From: Agaribacillus sp965228415
Lineage (GTDB): Bacteria; Bacteroidota; Bacteroidia; Cytophagales; Cyclobacteriaceae
NCBI GenBank assembly: GCA_965228415.1
Contig: OZ245814.1
Span: 1,364,001 to 1,428,000 of the forward strand
DNA: 64,000 nucleotides
Reading direction: 5' to 3'
Notes under the pieces: model-generated
The model's input: the letters and a program-made list of their open reading frames with translations, nothing else
What the model was told of the DNA's origin: nothing
Databases searched by the model: none
Shown: piece by piece, positions 45,951-55,849 of the stretch
Layout of the letters: every line of letters starts with the position of its first letter
How positions within the stretch are numbered: the stretch's first letter is position 1
Position numbers and translations under genes: made by a program

Positions 45951-45973
45951 GTCACCCCCATAATGGGAGTGAC
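45951..45973 (-). promoter_or_regulatory. Hairpin between susD and GH92 (locus B)
   Basis: GTCACCCCCA and TGGGAGTGAC pair over 10 bp with one mismatch and a 3-nt loop, in the 195-nt spacer after susD. The following minus-strand sequence has TTTTTAC about 20 nt on. It could be a partial terminator that lowers GH92 expression relative to susCD or a stabilising stem. Confidence 0.4.
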
Positions 45974-46053
45974 GAGCATAAGTAAATAAATAATGATACA
46001 TTCTTCAAACCAGATCCCTTGTAAACTGAAGGACAAGAGATAAGCTATTGAAA

Positions 46054-47709
46054 TTAGTATCCGGGATTTTGCTCAAGACGTGGATTTTTGTCTATTTCTG
46101 CTTGTGGAATTGGTAAGTATTTATGTCTTGGATTGTATAATCTTGTTTCATGAACAAATTCACCAAAAGTAAACTGGCCATCATCTGAAACACCAGAGAA
46201 CTCACCGTTTGGTCCGATTCTGACTCCTCTTAGTTCTCCATTGAGCACTTGTTCGGCAATACCCCAACGTCTTACATCAAAAAATCGATGATCTTCGAAT
46301 GTTAATTCTATTCTACGTTCATGTCTAATAGCATCTCTCATTTCGTCTTGAGATTTTCCTGCTGTCAATGGAGGCATACTTACACTTGGCCTGGCCCTCA
46401 CCTGGTTTACCGCATCATAAACAGATGCATCCGGACCAACCGCTTCATTTTGGGCCTCTGCATAGATTAACAGTATTTCGGCCAGCCTCAACTCTATCCA
46501 ATTTGGACCCGCATTGGTGTCTTTGATATCAGCGTGATCTTCATCCATGTGTTTTCTTAGGTAATATCCGGTTTTAGTAGCATCCGTGGGATGTGAACCA
46601 ATACCATCTACTCCTCCATGTCTGATCACCATTGGTCTTCCTCTCCACATCGTTCCATCGTGATTTACAGTCGCATAAAACCTTGGATCACGGTTTACAT
46701 AAGGATTATTGGGGTCATAACCGGAACCAGGATCATCAATGGACAGACCGTTTGACATTTCATAAGCATCAACCAGGTTTTGTGACGGCGTCGTGCCCCC
46801 CCAACCATTATCATAAGAATCGGGATTATTTAATCTATTAATGTAAATCCCTCTTTCCTCAACTGCCGCGAAAGCGTCATATCCAATATCGAAAATGACT
46901 TCTGAATTGTATTCGTTTTCCTCATGGAATAATGTTTCATAATCAGGGAAAAGTGTATAACCACCGTTGTCTATAACCTCTTTTGCGGCAGCGGCAGCTT
47001 TCTCCCAAGACTCATCATATAAATATGCTCTGGCTTGCAATGCTCTGGCTGCATATCGTGTAGCTCGTCCTATATTGGCTGTGTTAGTATATTCACCCGG
47101 CAGCAATGAAAAAGCTGATTCCAAATCATCTATAATTAAATTTAGCGTTTCAGTGCGAGACGCCCTGGGAAGAAGCAAATCATCATCTAACTGCTGCGGG
47201 GTTGTTACTATTGGCACCCCTCCATATAGCCGGACTAATCTGAAATAGGACAATGCCCGAAGAAAATGTGCCTCTCCTGTCATTCTTTGGATCATCTCCT
47301 CATTATCAGGCGTTGTTTCAAAATCCGCAATTTGTTCAAAGAATACATTAGCCTTTCGAATATTAAGATATAGATCGGTCCATTGCCTTTCGAATGGTGC
47401 CGAAGCGGTCGTAATGGCCCCATCATTAAAAACATGCGACGAAGCCCATGTATACCCAACTTCAGCATCATCAGTTGCCCCTGCCAGATGATACCTTCCA
47501 ACTATGCCAAAACCTGGGGACCAGTTCCATCCTGAAGGAATCCCTGCATAAATATCGTTTACAAATTGCTCGATGAGTACTGGATCAGACCAAACCTTCC
47601 CTTCATCAAACAATCCCAAGGGAGGTTTTTCCAAGAAATCATCCTCGCAACTCGAGCATATAACAATTAGTAAGAGAAGCATATAATATTTAATTACAGA
47701 ATTTTTCAT
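46054..47709 (-). CDS. SusD/RagB-family lipoprotein (locus B)
   Basis: 551 residues from the ATG at 47709; an ATG 39 nt upstream also opens the frame but would lengthen the signal. The lipobox is 'VICSSC'. 'EDDFLEKPPLGLFDEGKVW', 'GEAHFLRALSYFRLVRLYGGVPIVTTPQ' and the C-terminal 'RHERRIELTFEDHRFFDVRRWGIAEQ ... IPQAEIDKNPRLEQNPGY' are diagnostic. It is the lid of the SusC encoded immediately upstream and probably binds a mannose-containing glycan, given the GH92 gene after it (inference). Confidence 0.95.
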   Translation of the reverse strand: MKNSVIKYYMLLLLIVICSSCEDDFLEKPPLGLFDEGKVWSDPVLIEQFVNDIYAGIPSGWNWSPGFGIVGRYHLAGATDDAEVGYTWASSHVFNDGAITTASAPFERQWTDLYLNIRKANVFFEQIADFETTPDNEEMIQRMTGEAHFLRALSYFRLVRLYGGVPIVTTPQQLDDDLLLPRASRTETLNLIIDDLESAFSLLPGEYTNTANIGRATRYAARALQARAYLYDESWEKAAAAAKEVIDNGGYTLFPDYETLFHEENEYNSEVIFDIGYDAFAAVEERGIYINRLNNPDSYDNGWGGTTPSQNLVDAYEMSNGLSIDDPGSGYDPNNPYVNRDPRFYATVNHDGTMWRGRPMVIRHGGVDGIGSHPTDATKTGYYLRKHMDEDHADIKDTNAGPNWIELRLAEILLIYAEAQNEAVGPDASVYDAVNQVRARPSVSMPPLTAGKSQDEMRDAIRHERRIELTFEDHRFFDVRRWGIAEQVLNGELRGVRIGPNGEFSGVSDDGQFTFGEFVHETRLYNPRHKYLPIPQAEIDKNPRLEQNPGY

Positions 47710-47758
47710 CTCTATCTTGTTTATTTTTTTATTGATATTCAAAATCATTTATCCAACA

Positions 47759-50700
47759 TTAAAAGCTGATGTTCAGACTTACATTATAATTTCTCATTAC
47801 AGGGTAAAAGCCAGCCCCTTGATTGTTAGGAGCGGAAGGATCAACTATGTCTAAATCACTCCAAGTGGCGAGATTAAATCCGGATACACCAAGGGTAACA
47901 TCTTGTAATTTAAACTTCTCAACGATTTGAGCTGGCAATGAATAATTAAGCGTTACGGATTTTAACCTTAAAAAAGAAGCATCCTTTAGCCAAAAGGTCG
48001 AGACCTGGTCATTACTACTACCACGTCTCTGAGATAACCGAGGATACGTAGCGTTCGGGTTGTCGGCTGTCCAACGTTCTCTTACATGCCATTTTTGTAT
48101 GCTGGCGTTATCGATAAAGGCTTTGGTAACTGTTGCATTTAAGTAGGTCGTGAAATCGTAAGACCCCTGGAACAAAACATCCAACGAAAAACCTTTGTAT
48201 CTGCCTTTTAAGTTTAATCCAATCACACTTTTGGGTAAGGTATTGTTGTCAACAAGGACTCTGTCATCCAAATTCACAATACCATCTCCGTTAGCATCCA
48301 TATATTTAATGTCACCCGGTTGATTGGCAATCCCCAGGTCCTGTCGGGGAGAGTTATCAATTTCCTCTTGTGACTGATAAAGACCGATTGCTTTTAGCAT
48401 TAATCTTGTTCCCAGCGGCTGTCCTTCCAGGCTCCAATCTTCCCGAAGAGCCTCAGGCTCGCTCGTCTTGACCAATTCATTCTGGTTTCTTGTGAAATTA
48501 ACTTCCCCTACGAATTCAACCGGCCCAAAATGATTCCTATGCCTGACCACCAATTCATAACCTTTGTTATCCACAGAGGCTAAGTTTTGCTCAGGTAGTT
48601 CTGCGCCTAAGGTAGCTGGTATTGCTCCTTGATCCGGAACTAAAATATCTGTAGTCCTTCTGAAAAAGTAGTCCGCCTCAAAATCGATCTTACCTCCAAA
48701 AAGTTCCGTATTGAGTCCAATATTTGTGGTAGTAGCTTTTTCCCAGGTAGCACTCGCATCAGGTATAGCACCATAAATTAAGCTAGAAACGCCGGTGGAG
48801 CCGTTAAAAACATAACCTGGCCCCTGTTGATAAAAATTCAAGAACCTGAATGCAGTGATCTCATCAAAGCCCAGTTTACCCCAAGACGCCCTGATTTTTA
48901 ATTGGTCTATCCAGCTTACATTTCCAAAAAAGTTTTCTTGAGCCAAATTCCAACCCACAGAGAAAGCTGGAAAAAAGCCCCATCTTTCATCTTTCGAAAA
49001 CTTCTCTGATCCCTCATATCTAAAGCTAGCCTCAAATAAATATTTGCCTTGGTAGCTATAATTTAGTTTTCCAACCATACCCTGGCGAACCTCTACAGAC
49101 TCATCACCGGCATTACTTTGATCTGCTTTGTCCGCGCTGCCAGCGTTTAGCTGAGGCACCTCGGTACTGCTGAAATTGATCCTGCCTGCTGCAATTGACG
49201 AAGTTTTAAATTTTCGTTGGGAATATAGTGCGAACCCCCTAAAATCATGACCACCCTCTAAGCTTTTTTCATAGGTCAAGAAAGTCTCATATAGATCTAA
49301 TGATACCGTCGATTGTGACTGGTTTAGGCTTGGGTTTCCAAATTGGAAACGTTCAAAAGTAAAAACTCCATCATTATCATTGTCCAGTAATTCATAATAA
49401 GCTAAAGGTGTCTGCCAACTTTTGGTTGTACTGCTTGTTCGGTCAAAGCTGTAATTCCCGCCCAGTGACATCCCTTTGATAGGCAACTTGTAGTTAAACC
49501 CAATTGTACTAGTGAAAAATTGTCTATCGTCTTTGGTGAAACCGGATTCGAATTGTCTTTGGATAGGATTGTCACCATTTCTGCCTCTACCCCACAAACC
49601 GTTGGAAAATTTGTCCTTATATATTGGCCACATTGAATAAAACGGACCAAAAATATCAGGCCCAGGTGCTACGCCTGGCGTATCTCTATCTTCGTATCTT
49701 CCTGCCAAATCAAATCGTAAGCTGAAATTATCGTTAATATCGAAATCCAGATTAGCTAGAAGATTGTATCTTTTATATGAAACGTTATTTACGATTCCGC
49801 TTTGATCCAGGATGCCGGAAGATATATAGTACCGGGCCTTTTCAGTACCGCCTCTCACTGATAAAGCGTATTGTTTTGTAACCTGGTTTTTTTTCAGACC
49901 GTTTTTTATCCAATCTGTATCGGGATATCGGTCACGGTCTGTGCTGTTCCTGTAGTTCTCAATAGCTTCATCGGAAAAAGCAGGTGCTTCACCATCATTC
50001 GCCCTCGCTTCATTAAATAATCTTGTGAAATCAAAGGAATTGGCAAATTCCGGTAGAACGGTCGGTCTGGCCCATCCCACATTGGTGGAGAATGAAAAAG
50101 TAGGTTTTCCCTCAACTCCTCTTTTTAAGGTGGTCAGGATTACACCATTCGCTGCTCTTACCCCGTATACTGAAGCAGATGCAGCATCCTTCAGAACACT
50201 AATACTGGCAATATCCATGGGATTGTAACCATTTAGATCCCGGTTTACTCCATCCACAAGAATAAGTGGGCTGGCATCATTTAATGAACTTTGACCCCTG
50301 ATATTAAATTGGGTCCTGTCTTCACCAGGTTGTCCGCTTTGCTGCACACCAGAAAGACCGGTGATACGACCGATTAATGCATTGCTTACATTAGCGGTAG
50401 CGCTTAATTGCAAGTCTTTGGATTCGATAGCTCCAATAGAACCGGTGAGATGGGATTTTTTCTGAGTGCCGTATCCTACCACAACTATTTCTTCCAGTTC
50501 CCGGAGGTCAGGTAGCAGCTGTAAATTGATAACAGATTGATTTCCGACTGCTATTTCTTGTGTTAAATAGCCGGTATAACTGAAAATTAATATGGCACTA
50601 TCGTCCACTTCAATAGCGTATTGGCCGTTAACATCCGTAATGGTACCTATGCTCGTGCCTTTCACAACAACATTAACTCCGGGCAACGGATCACCATTGT

Positions 50701-51139
50701 CTGAGGCTGTAACCTGACCTGTAACTTTAATCTTTTCTTCTATCACAGCCTTACCTTTCATTTCTGCAATATTATCTTTAACTCTGACAAGGATAAGATC
50801 ATCCACACGTTTGAAACTGAGATCAGTTTCTTTAGAAATCTCTTTCAGCACATCACCAAGGCTTGCTTTTTTTGGAAGATCGATGAAAGCATCTCTATCA
50901 ATCAATTTATCGTTTTTATAAGCAAAGGTGAATTTGGTCTGTTGTTCTATTTGAGGAAAAATTTTTCCGATATTGTGATTACCAGATTCTATAGTTACGT
51001 AAATCTTATATACACTTCTCGTCTGAGCAGATCCTGGCGAGGATGCAATTAGTACATTGACCAAAGCGGCCTGAAGGACTAATCCCCAAAAGGTAATTCT
51101 AGTCATACGTAAAATTTGTTTAAGTAATTTTGAATACAT
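47759..51139 (-). CDS. SusC/RagA TonB-dependent transporter with STN domain (locus B)
   Basis: 1126 residues. Signal peptide, then STN domain (about 45-130, 'GNHNIGKIFPQIEQQTKFTFAYKNDKL'), carboxypeptidase-D-like domain (about 143-215, 'TGQVTASDNGDPLPGVNVVV'), plug with 'EEIVVVGYGTQKKSHLTGSI', and a barrel closing with 'MRNYNVSLNISF'. The STN domain indicates control through the FecR gene directly upstream and the divergent ECF sigma at 56533. It would import the glycan trimmed by the GH92. Confidence 0.95.
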   Translation of the reverse strand: MYSKLLKQILRMTRITFWGLVLQAALVNVLIASSPGSAQTRSVYKIYVTIESGNHNIGKIFPQIEQQTKFTFAYKNDKLIDRDAFIDLPKKASLGDVLKEISKETDLSFKRVDDLILVRVKDNIAEMKGKAVIEEKIKVTGQVTASDNGDPLPGVNVVVKGTSIGTITDVNGQYAIEVDDSAILIFSYTGYLTQEIAVGNQSVINLQLLPDLRELEEIVVVGYGTQKKSHLTGSIGAIESKDLQLSATANVSNALIGRITGLSGVQQSGQPGEDRTQFNIRGQSSLNDASPLILVDGVNRDLNGYNPMDIASISVLKDAASASVYGVRAANGVILTTLKRGVEGKPTFSFSTNVGWARPTVLPEFANSFDFTRLFNEARANDGEAPAFSDEAIENYRNSTDRDRYPDTDWIKNGLKKNQVTKQYALSVRGGTEKARYYISSGILDQSGIVNNVSYKRYNLLANLDFDINDNFSLRFDLAGRYEDRDTPGVAPGPDIFGPFYSMWPIYKDKFSNGLWGRGRNGDNPIQRQFESGFTKDDRQFFTSTIGFNYKLPIKGMSLGGNYSFDRTSSTTKSWQTPLAYYELLDNDNDGVFTFERFQFGNPSLNQSQSTVSLDLYETFLTYEKSLEGGHDFRGFALYSQRKFKTSSIAAGRINFSSTEVPQLNAGSADKADQSNAGDESVEVRQGMVGKLNYSYQGKYLFEASFRYEGSEKFSKDERWGFFPAFSVGWNLAQENFFGNVSWIDQLKIRASWGKLGFDEITAFRFLNFYQQGPGYVFNGSTGVSSLIYGAIPDASATWEKATTTNIGLNTELFGGKIDFEADYFFRRTTDILVPDQGAIPATLGAELPEQNLASVDNKGYELVVRHRNHFGPVEFVGEVNFTRNQNELVKTSEPEALREDWSLEGQPLGTRLMLKAIGLYQSQEEIDNSPRQDLGIANQPGDIKYMDANGDGIVNLDDRVLVDNNTLPKSVIGLNLKGRYKGFSLDVLFQGSYDFTTYLNATVTKAFIDNASIQKWHVRERWTADNPNATYPRLSQRRGSSNDQVSTFWLKDASFLRLKSVTLNYSLPAQIVEKFKLQDVTLGVSGFNLATWSDLDIVDPSAPNNQGAGFYPVMRNYNVSLNISF

Positions 51140-51228
51140 ATTTTTAATAGTTTTAATTAAACAATTCGCTTAAGAAAAGTTTGATCGGAGTTTGAGGCCA
51201 TTAAACTGATTTTAAGCGTTAAATTTCT

Positions 51229-51261
51229 CCAGTAATGCAACGTTAAACGTTGCGTTACTGG
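51229..51261 (-). promoter_or_regulatory. Strong hairpin between fecR and susC (locus B)
   Basis: CCAGTAATGCAACG and CGTTGCGTTACTGG pair over 14 bp with one T-G, loop TTAAA, 44 nt after the fecR stop and about 90 nt before susC. No U run follows. It matches the position, though not the sequence, of the hairpin at 41130-41156 in locus A. Confidence 0.55.
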
Positions 51262-51305
51262 AACTTAGCTACTGTCTATAAGGGTTTTCATATTTAGAGT
51301 TGGGT

Positions 51306-52346
51306 TTAGTATAAGATGACTTTGTTCTCTTCAATTTTGTAATTGAACTTCAAAGTGTATTGCATAAATTCCAAGACCTTTTCGAGGGATTCATTTGGTT
51401 TAAACTGAGCCGTATATCCTTGTCCAACCTTTAATTCATTATTTACTTCGAATTCCACACCATACCATCTTCGAAGTTTTTCGATGATCTGATCATGAGA
51501 AGATCTGCTAAAAACAATGCGTGCGTCTTTCCAAGCCAGAATCTCATCAAGTGAGATATTTTCAGATTTGAAAGTTGTCTGATTTTTTTTGTTAAAAACA
51601 AACATTTGATTGGGGGTCAAAATCTCTGTTTTTGATGTATCAGACGCCAGATTCACACTTATTTTACCCGTAACTACCGCAACTTTCACATCGTCTTCAG
51701 AATCATAGGCAGTCACATTAAAAGAAGTGCCTAATACTCTTGTATCTACATTTCCGGAATGAATAATAAATGGTTTTTCTTTATTTTTGGTAACCTGAAA
51801 AAATGCTTCTCCTTCAAGAAAAACTTCTCTCAGAGAGCCCGAAAATGTTTCAGGATATTTAAAAGTGGTTCCTGAATTTAACTTGACAACCGTGCTATCA
51901 GCCAGGGCAATGGTTAGTTTGCGACCATTAGGCACAGTCTTGCTAACATAGCTAATTGCCGGTTTCTCAGAAAGGTCTTCATTTTCAGTCAGATGTTTAA
52001 AAAGAAAGGTTGATGCAAGCAGCAGGGTAATAGTTGCGGCTACTGCATAAATTGGCCAGTGTATTTTGATCCTCGTACTTTTTGATCCGTTTATTTCTTT
52101 TCTTCTTGCCAGTTCCTTGTTTATTCGGATAACCGCCGATTCTATTTTACTTTCCGGCAGCGCAACTTCAGCAAAGGTGAGCGATTTGCAAATTTCAGCA
52201 GCCTTTAAGATCTCAGCCTTTTTCTGCGGATGTTTTTCTATCCAGTCTTTCCAAAACCTTGTCGCATTATCATCAGTTTCCAGTACAAATTTTTGGAAAC
52301 TTTCGTCTAATGCAAAATCCTCGATCGTGTAACTAATGTAATCCAA
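51306..52346 (-). CDS. FecR-family anti-sigma regulator (locus B)
   Basis: 346 residues from a TTG at 52346, chosen because it aligns with the start of the locus A FecR ('LDYISYTIEDFALDESFQKFV' against 'MKYKEYTIEQFLKDEHFVNWV'); no ATG is available in frame, and a TTG at 52424 gives a longer, unsupported N-terminus. The protein has a transmembrane helix at about 110-128 ('WPIYAVAATITLLLASTFLF'), a FecR domain ('GRKLTIALADSTVVKLNSGT', 'FQVTKNKEKPFIIHSG') and a C-terminal DUF4974 segment. It controls the divergent ECF sigma encoded at 56533. Confidence 0.92.
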   Translation of the reverse strand: MDYISYTIEDFALDESFQKFVLETDDNATRFWKDWIEKHPQKKAEILKAAEICKSLTFAEVALPESKIESAVIRINKELARRKEINGSKSTRIKIHWPIYAVAATITLLLASTFLFKHLTENEDLSEKPAISYVSKTVPNGRKLTIALADSTVVKLNSGTTFKYPETFSGSLREVFLEGEAFFQVTKNKEKPFIIHSGNVDTRVLGTSFNVTAYDSEDDVKVAVVTGKISVNLASDTSKTEILTPNQMFVFNKKNQTTFKSENISLDEILAWKDARIVFSRSSHDQIIEKLRRWYGVEFEVNNELKVGQGYTAQFKPNESLEKVLEFMQYTLKFNYKIEENKVILY

Positions 52347-52474
52347 TTGGTTTAAATATTTATAGTACTTTGTTATATTACTTATAGAGCGAATAGTCGA
52401 AATTAAATACTCACTTAAATGCAACTATTTATGATCAATGTTATTTATAGATTCTCATTTCGAACCTGACCAAT

Positions 52475-55400
52475 CTATTTTTTTAGCCTGATCAATTGGA
52501 TATAGTCGTCATTTTTACCAACCACAAGTCCAGAGTCCCATTGCCTCCCTAGTTTGATTGGTAATACATTTTTGACATCCCCCTCGACAATCAGACCGCT
52601 TTCCCGGGCACCAACAGCGGTAAAATTACCTTTGTTATCTCCTTTTAGAAGGAGACCGATACTTGCATCATTTCTTGTTGTTTCGACTTCCGAAGCATAT
52701 AAGTTCCCCGCCAAAATCATATCCATTGTTCCATTGTCATCGACATCTCTTAGTGCTATGCTATTGACCGACGAAATTTGAGCTAAACGTGGCAGGGGTC
52801 TTGGTTCAAAACCTCCTCCAACGTTTTCAAAGTATGTGGTGGAAAAAGTGTATACTTTATGATTAAGAGCGGTACCACGAGTGTCAATTTCGTAGATATC
52901 ACCCAGGCTTGCTTTGGCAAAACTGTCATAGGTTGGAAATCTATGTTTTATGAAAGGCATTTGGTTAGATGAGCATTCCCGGCCTCTCAAGGGATATAGA
53001 TGCCCCTGATCATGATACCCGAGTACCACATCCAATGATCCATTCTGATCAAAATCATCGGCAAAAACTTCGAAGGGCTCCTGAACAGTCGCCTTGTACT
53101 TATAATTTAAACCGAGATTACCCGCGACAAGGTCCTGGTCTCCATCACGGTCAAAATCATATGATCGTAAACTGAACCACCAACCACGCTGAGTATTTAA
53201 ACCGTAAAATTCGGTGCGGTCTTCATATTTTCCATCCACATTTATCATTACCATGACTGGCATCCACTCACCAACGATAACGAGATCGGGTAATGTATCT
53301 CCGTTAAGGTCGGTCCATACAGCATCGGTAACCATACCTGCCTCTAATAAAGGCGGTGCAATCTTATTCGTCACATCCACAAATGCCACCTGATTGGGAG
53401 TGGACTCATTTCTGAGTAAAAAACTTTTAGGGGAAAAGGGATATTTCCCAGGAATTAGGCGACCACCGATAAACAAATCCGTATCACCGTCCAAATCAAA
53501 ATCACACGGTACGACCCTGGATCCACTACTCCTGATTTCGGGGAGCGCTTCCGATGGTAAGAAATCTCCTTTACCATTATTCAGATATAACCTGTCCTGT
53601 AATGCCGGATCATTTGGTGAGAATTCATTGCCTCCGCTGACCACATATAAATCCATATCCTGATCATTATCGGCATCAAAAAAAGTAGCCCCTACATCCT
53701 CACTGCCCTTATCATATATCCATGGTTGACTTTGGGCTTTCACAAAGGTGGAATTTTCTAATTGCAGGTAAAGTTGGCCTGGTTCACCCACAGCTCCACC
53801 AATAAAAAAATCGTCCAATCCATCAAGGTTAATATCACCTACCGCAAGAGCCGGACCAAATCGGGACATCTTATGAGGAAGTAGCGACTCTTTTGCGTAG
53901 TCGTCGAATTCGTTTTCGCTGTGTTTGTGTTTCAACCCAAATTGGGTTGTTATATCTTCAAAAAATTCCGGTTTGAAACTTTGTGTGTTAACTATAACAC
54001 TATCGGCATCCTCATAATTCACCTGAATAGTCTGATTAACAAGCTCATCATGCAAGGTTTGAGTTCTGCCATCAGGCCAGATAACAGTCAGTTTATCCAA
54101 GCGCTTAGTCTCACCCAAACCAAAATGTAAAATCCGATCTACGGAAGACTGAAACCCTCTGGATAGATATTGCTCAGCATATTGCCTTCTATCATCATGA
54201 AAGATTTCAATGCGAGTACCAATTCCATTGAGGTTCCCTGCCGGCCCGTTCAGTTTTATCTTAATAAAAGCATTTCGTACCAGTTCGTTGCCATTGTTTT
54301 TATAAATCAGGGCTGGTTCATCCGTATTATTGACCACTATATCCAAATCACCATCATTATCAAAATCGGCATAAGCGGCCCCATTGGAGGAGTTGGGGAT
54401 ATCTTCCACCCATAGGCCATTCATTTTTTCAAATTTTAAATTGCCCTCATTTTTATAGAAATAGTTTGGTTTTTTACGCTCAGGCATTCGATCAAGCAGA
54501 TCACTAACATACTTACCGATGTCCCAGGTTTGCTTATTACGGATTATGGTTTTTACCTCTTCATCTTTCTGTTTGCGAAAGTTTACGAAATCGTTGTTTC
54601 TGAAATCTCTTTTTATTCCATTGGAAATAAACAAATCTTTTAAACCATCATTATTCATGTCAAAGATCAGGGGAGCCCAACTCCAATCGGTTTTGGCTAT
54701 TCCTGCCATTTGAGCTACTTCGGAGAACCGGGGAAAACCATTTTCAGCAATACCCCTGTTCAATTGCAAAGCGTTATACATATACTGATGGTGTTGATCA
54801 AGGTTAACTACTTCTTGAAATTTTTCAGGGTTCATGCCTCCCATACTGGTCTTGGTTCCGTAGTTGTCTTCCGATGCCATATCAACGGAAATGATGTCCA
54901 TCCTACCATCGTTGTTAAAATCTGCAACATCATTGCCCATGGAAAAATTTGAGATGTGTTTGGTTGCCACTAAAATGGATTCTTTAAAGGTTCCATCCTG
55001 ATTGTTTATGTACAGATGGTCTTTGCCTGAATAATCAATGCTGACGTATACATCCGGCCAATGATCGTTGTTAAAATCACCAATACCAACACCAAGACAA
55101 TAACCCAGATTATTGTTTATAATTTTTGCCTGATCAGTAACATCTTTATAAAACCCATCTATGTTTTCATACAAACGTTCTCCACGCAAATCTGACTTCT
55201 CATTGGCTAATTCCGCTATCCTACTACCTTCAAAGGATTTAATACCATGGTTAATCAGGAACATATCGAGGTCGTTGTCTCGGTCATAATCAAAAAAAGT
55301 AGCCTGTGTGGAAAAAGTAGGAATGTCTAATCCATAGTTAGCAGCCTGTTCTTTAAAAAAAAGCCTTCCATTTTGATCCATACCCTGATTAACATACAAT

Positions 55401-55849
55401 TCGTTACGCCTTTTATCGGGGTCACTAAATTGGCCCGATTTACATATATAAATATCAAGTAATCCATCCTGATTAATATCTACCATTGTGACTCCTGTTG
55501 GAAAGCCATAATTTCCCATGACTCCGGCAGCATTCGTTACATCTTCAAATTTCAGATTACCTCGATTAAGAAAAAGCTTGTTAGCTTCAAGGTTTGAAGT
55601 AAAATAAATATCTGCCAATCCATCGTTGTTAACATCTCCAACTGCCACACCACCACCATTGTAAAAATATTCATAGAAAAGGCCGTTCATCCGTTCACTT
55701 TCTCTCAGCCGGTTGGTAAAATTTAATCCTGAATGGTAAGGGGTGAGTATAGAAAACAGATTCGCATCATCTTGCTTTTCTTTTGGTGTTATTGTATTGG
55801 TTTCACAACTGAACAAGGCAAAAAAAGCAAACAGCAGGGCAAGTCTCAT
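52475..55849 (-). CDS. FG-GAP/VCBS repeat lipoprotein with ASPIC/UnbV domain (CRTAC1-like)
   Basis: 1124 residues, lipoprotein signal ending 'ALFSC' (C15). About 14 FG-GAP/VCBS units carry Asp-rich calcium-binding-like loops: DVNNDGLADIYF, DINQDGLLDIYI, DYDRDNDLDMFL, DFNNDHWPDVYV, DFNNDGRMDIIS, DMNNDGLKDLFI and DFDNDGDLDIVV before residue about 520, and a further set (DINLDGLDDFFI to DVDDNGTMDMIL) after. Between the two sets, an ASPIC/UnbV domain (about 540-640, 'IKLNGPAGNLNGIGTRIEIF', 'VIWPDGRTQTLH') sits. Such proteins are common in SusCD loci and form surface beta-propellers that probably bind glycans or calcium. It lies directly upstream of FecR on the same strand. Confidence 0.92.
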   Translation of the reverse strand: MRLALLFAFFALFSCETNTITPKEKQDDANLFSILTPYHSGLNFTNRLRESERMNGLFYEYFYNGGGVAVGDVNNDGLADIYFTSNLEANKLFLNRGNLKFEDVTNAAGVMGNYGFPTGVTMVDINQDGLLDIYICKSGQFSDPDKRRNELYVNQGMDQNGRLFFKEQAANYGLDIPTFSTQATFFDYDRDNDLDMFLINHGIKSFEGSRIAELANEKSDLRGERLYENIDGFYKDVTDQAKIINNNLGYCLGVGIGDFNNDHWPDVYVSIDYSGKDHLYINNQDGTFKESILVATKHISNFSMGNDVADFNNDGRMDIISVDMASEDNYGTKTSMGGMNPEKFQEVVNLDQHHQYMYNALQLNRGIAENGFPRFSEVAQMAGIAKTDWSWAPLIFDMNNDGLKDLFISNGIKRDFRNNDFVNFRKQKDEEVKTIIRNKQTWDIGKYVSDLLDRMPERKKPNYFYKNEGNLKFEKMNGLWVEDIPNSSNGAAYADFDNDGDLDIVVNNTDEPALIYKNNGNELVRNAFIKIKLNGPAGNLNGIGTRIEIFHDDRRQYAEQYLSRGFQSSVDRILHFGLGETKRLDKLTVIWPDGRTQTLHDELVNQTIQVNYEDADSVIVNTQSFKPEFFEDITTQFGLKHKHSENEFDDYAKESLLPHKMSRFGPALAVGDINLDGLDDFFIGGAVGEPGQLYLQLENSTFVKAQSQPWIYDKGSEDVGATFFDADNDQDMDLYVVSGGNEFSPNDPALQDRLYLNNGKGDFLPSEALPEIRSSGSRVVPCDFDLDGDTDLFIGGRLIPGKYPFSPKSFLLRNESTPNQVAFVDVTNKIAPPLLEAGMVTDAVWTDLNGDTLPDLVIVGEWMPVMVMINVDGKYEDRTEFYGLNTQRGWWFSLRSYDFDRDGDQDLVAGNLGLNYKYKATVQEPFEVFADDFDQNGSLDVVLGYHDQGHLYPLRGRECSSNQMPFIKHRFPTYDSFAKASLGDIYEIDTRGTALNHKVYTFSTTYFENVGGGFEPRPLPRLAQISSVNSIALRDVDDNGTMDMILAGNLYASEVETTRNDASIGLLLKGDNKGNFTAVGARESGLIVEGDVKNVLPIKLGRQWDSGLVVGKNDDYIQLIRLKK

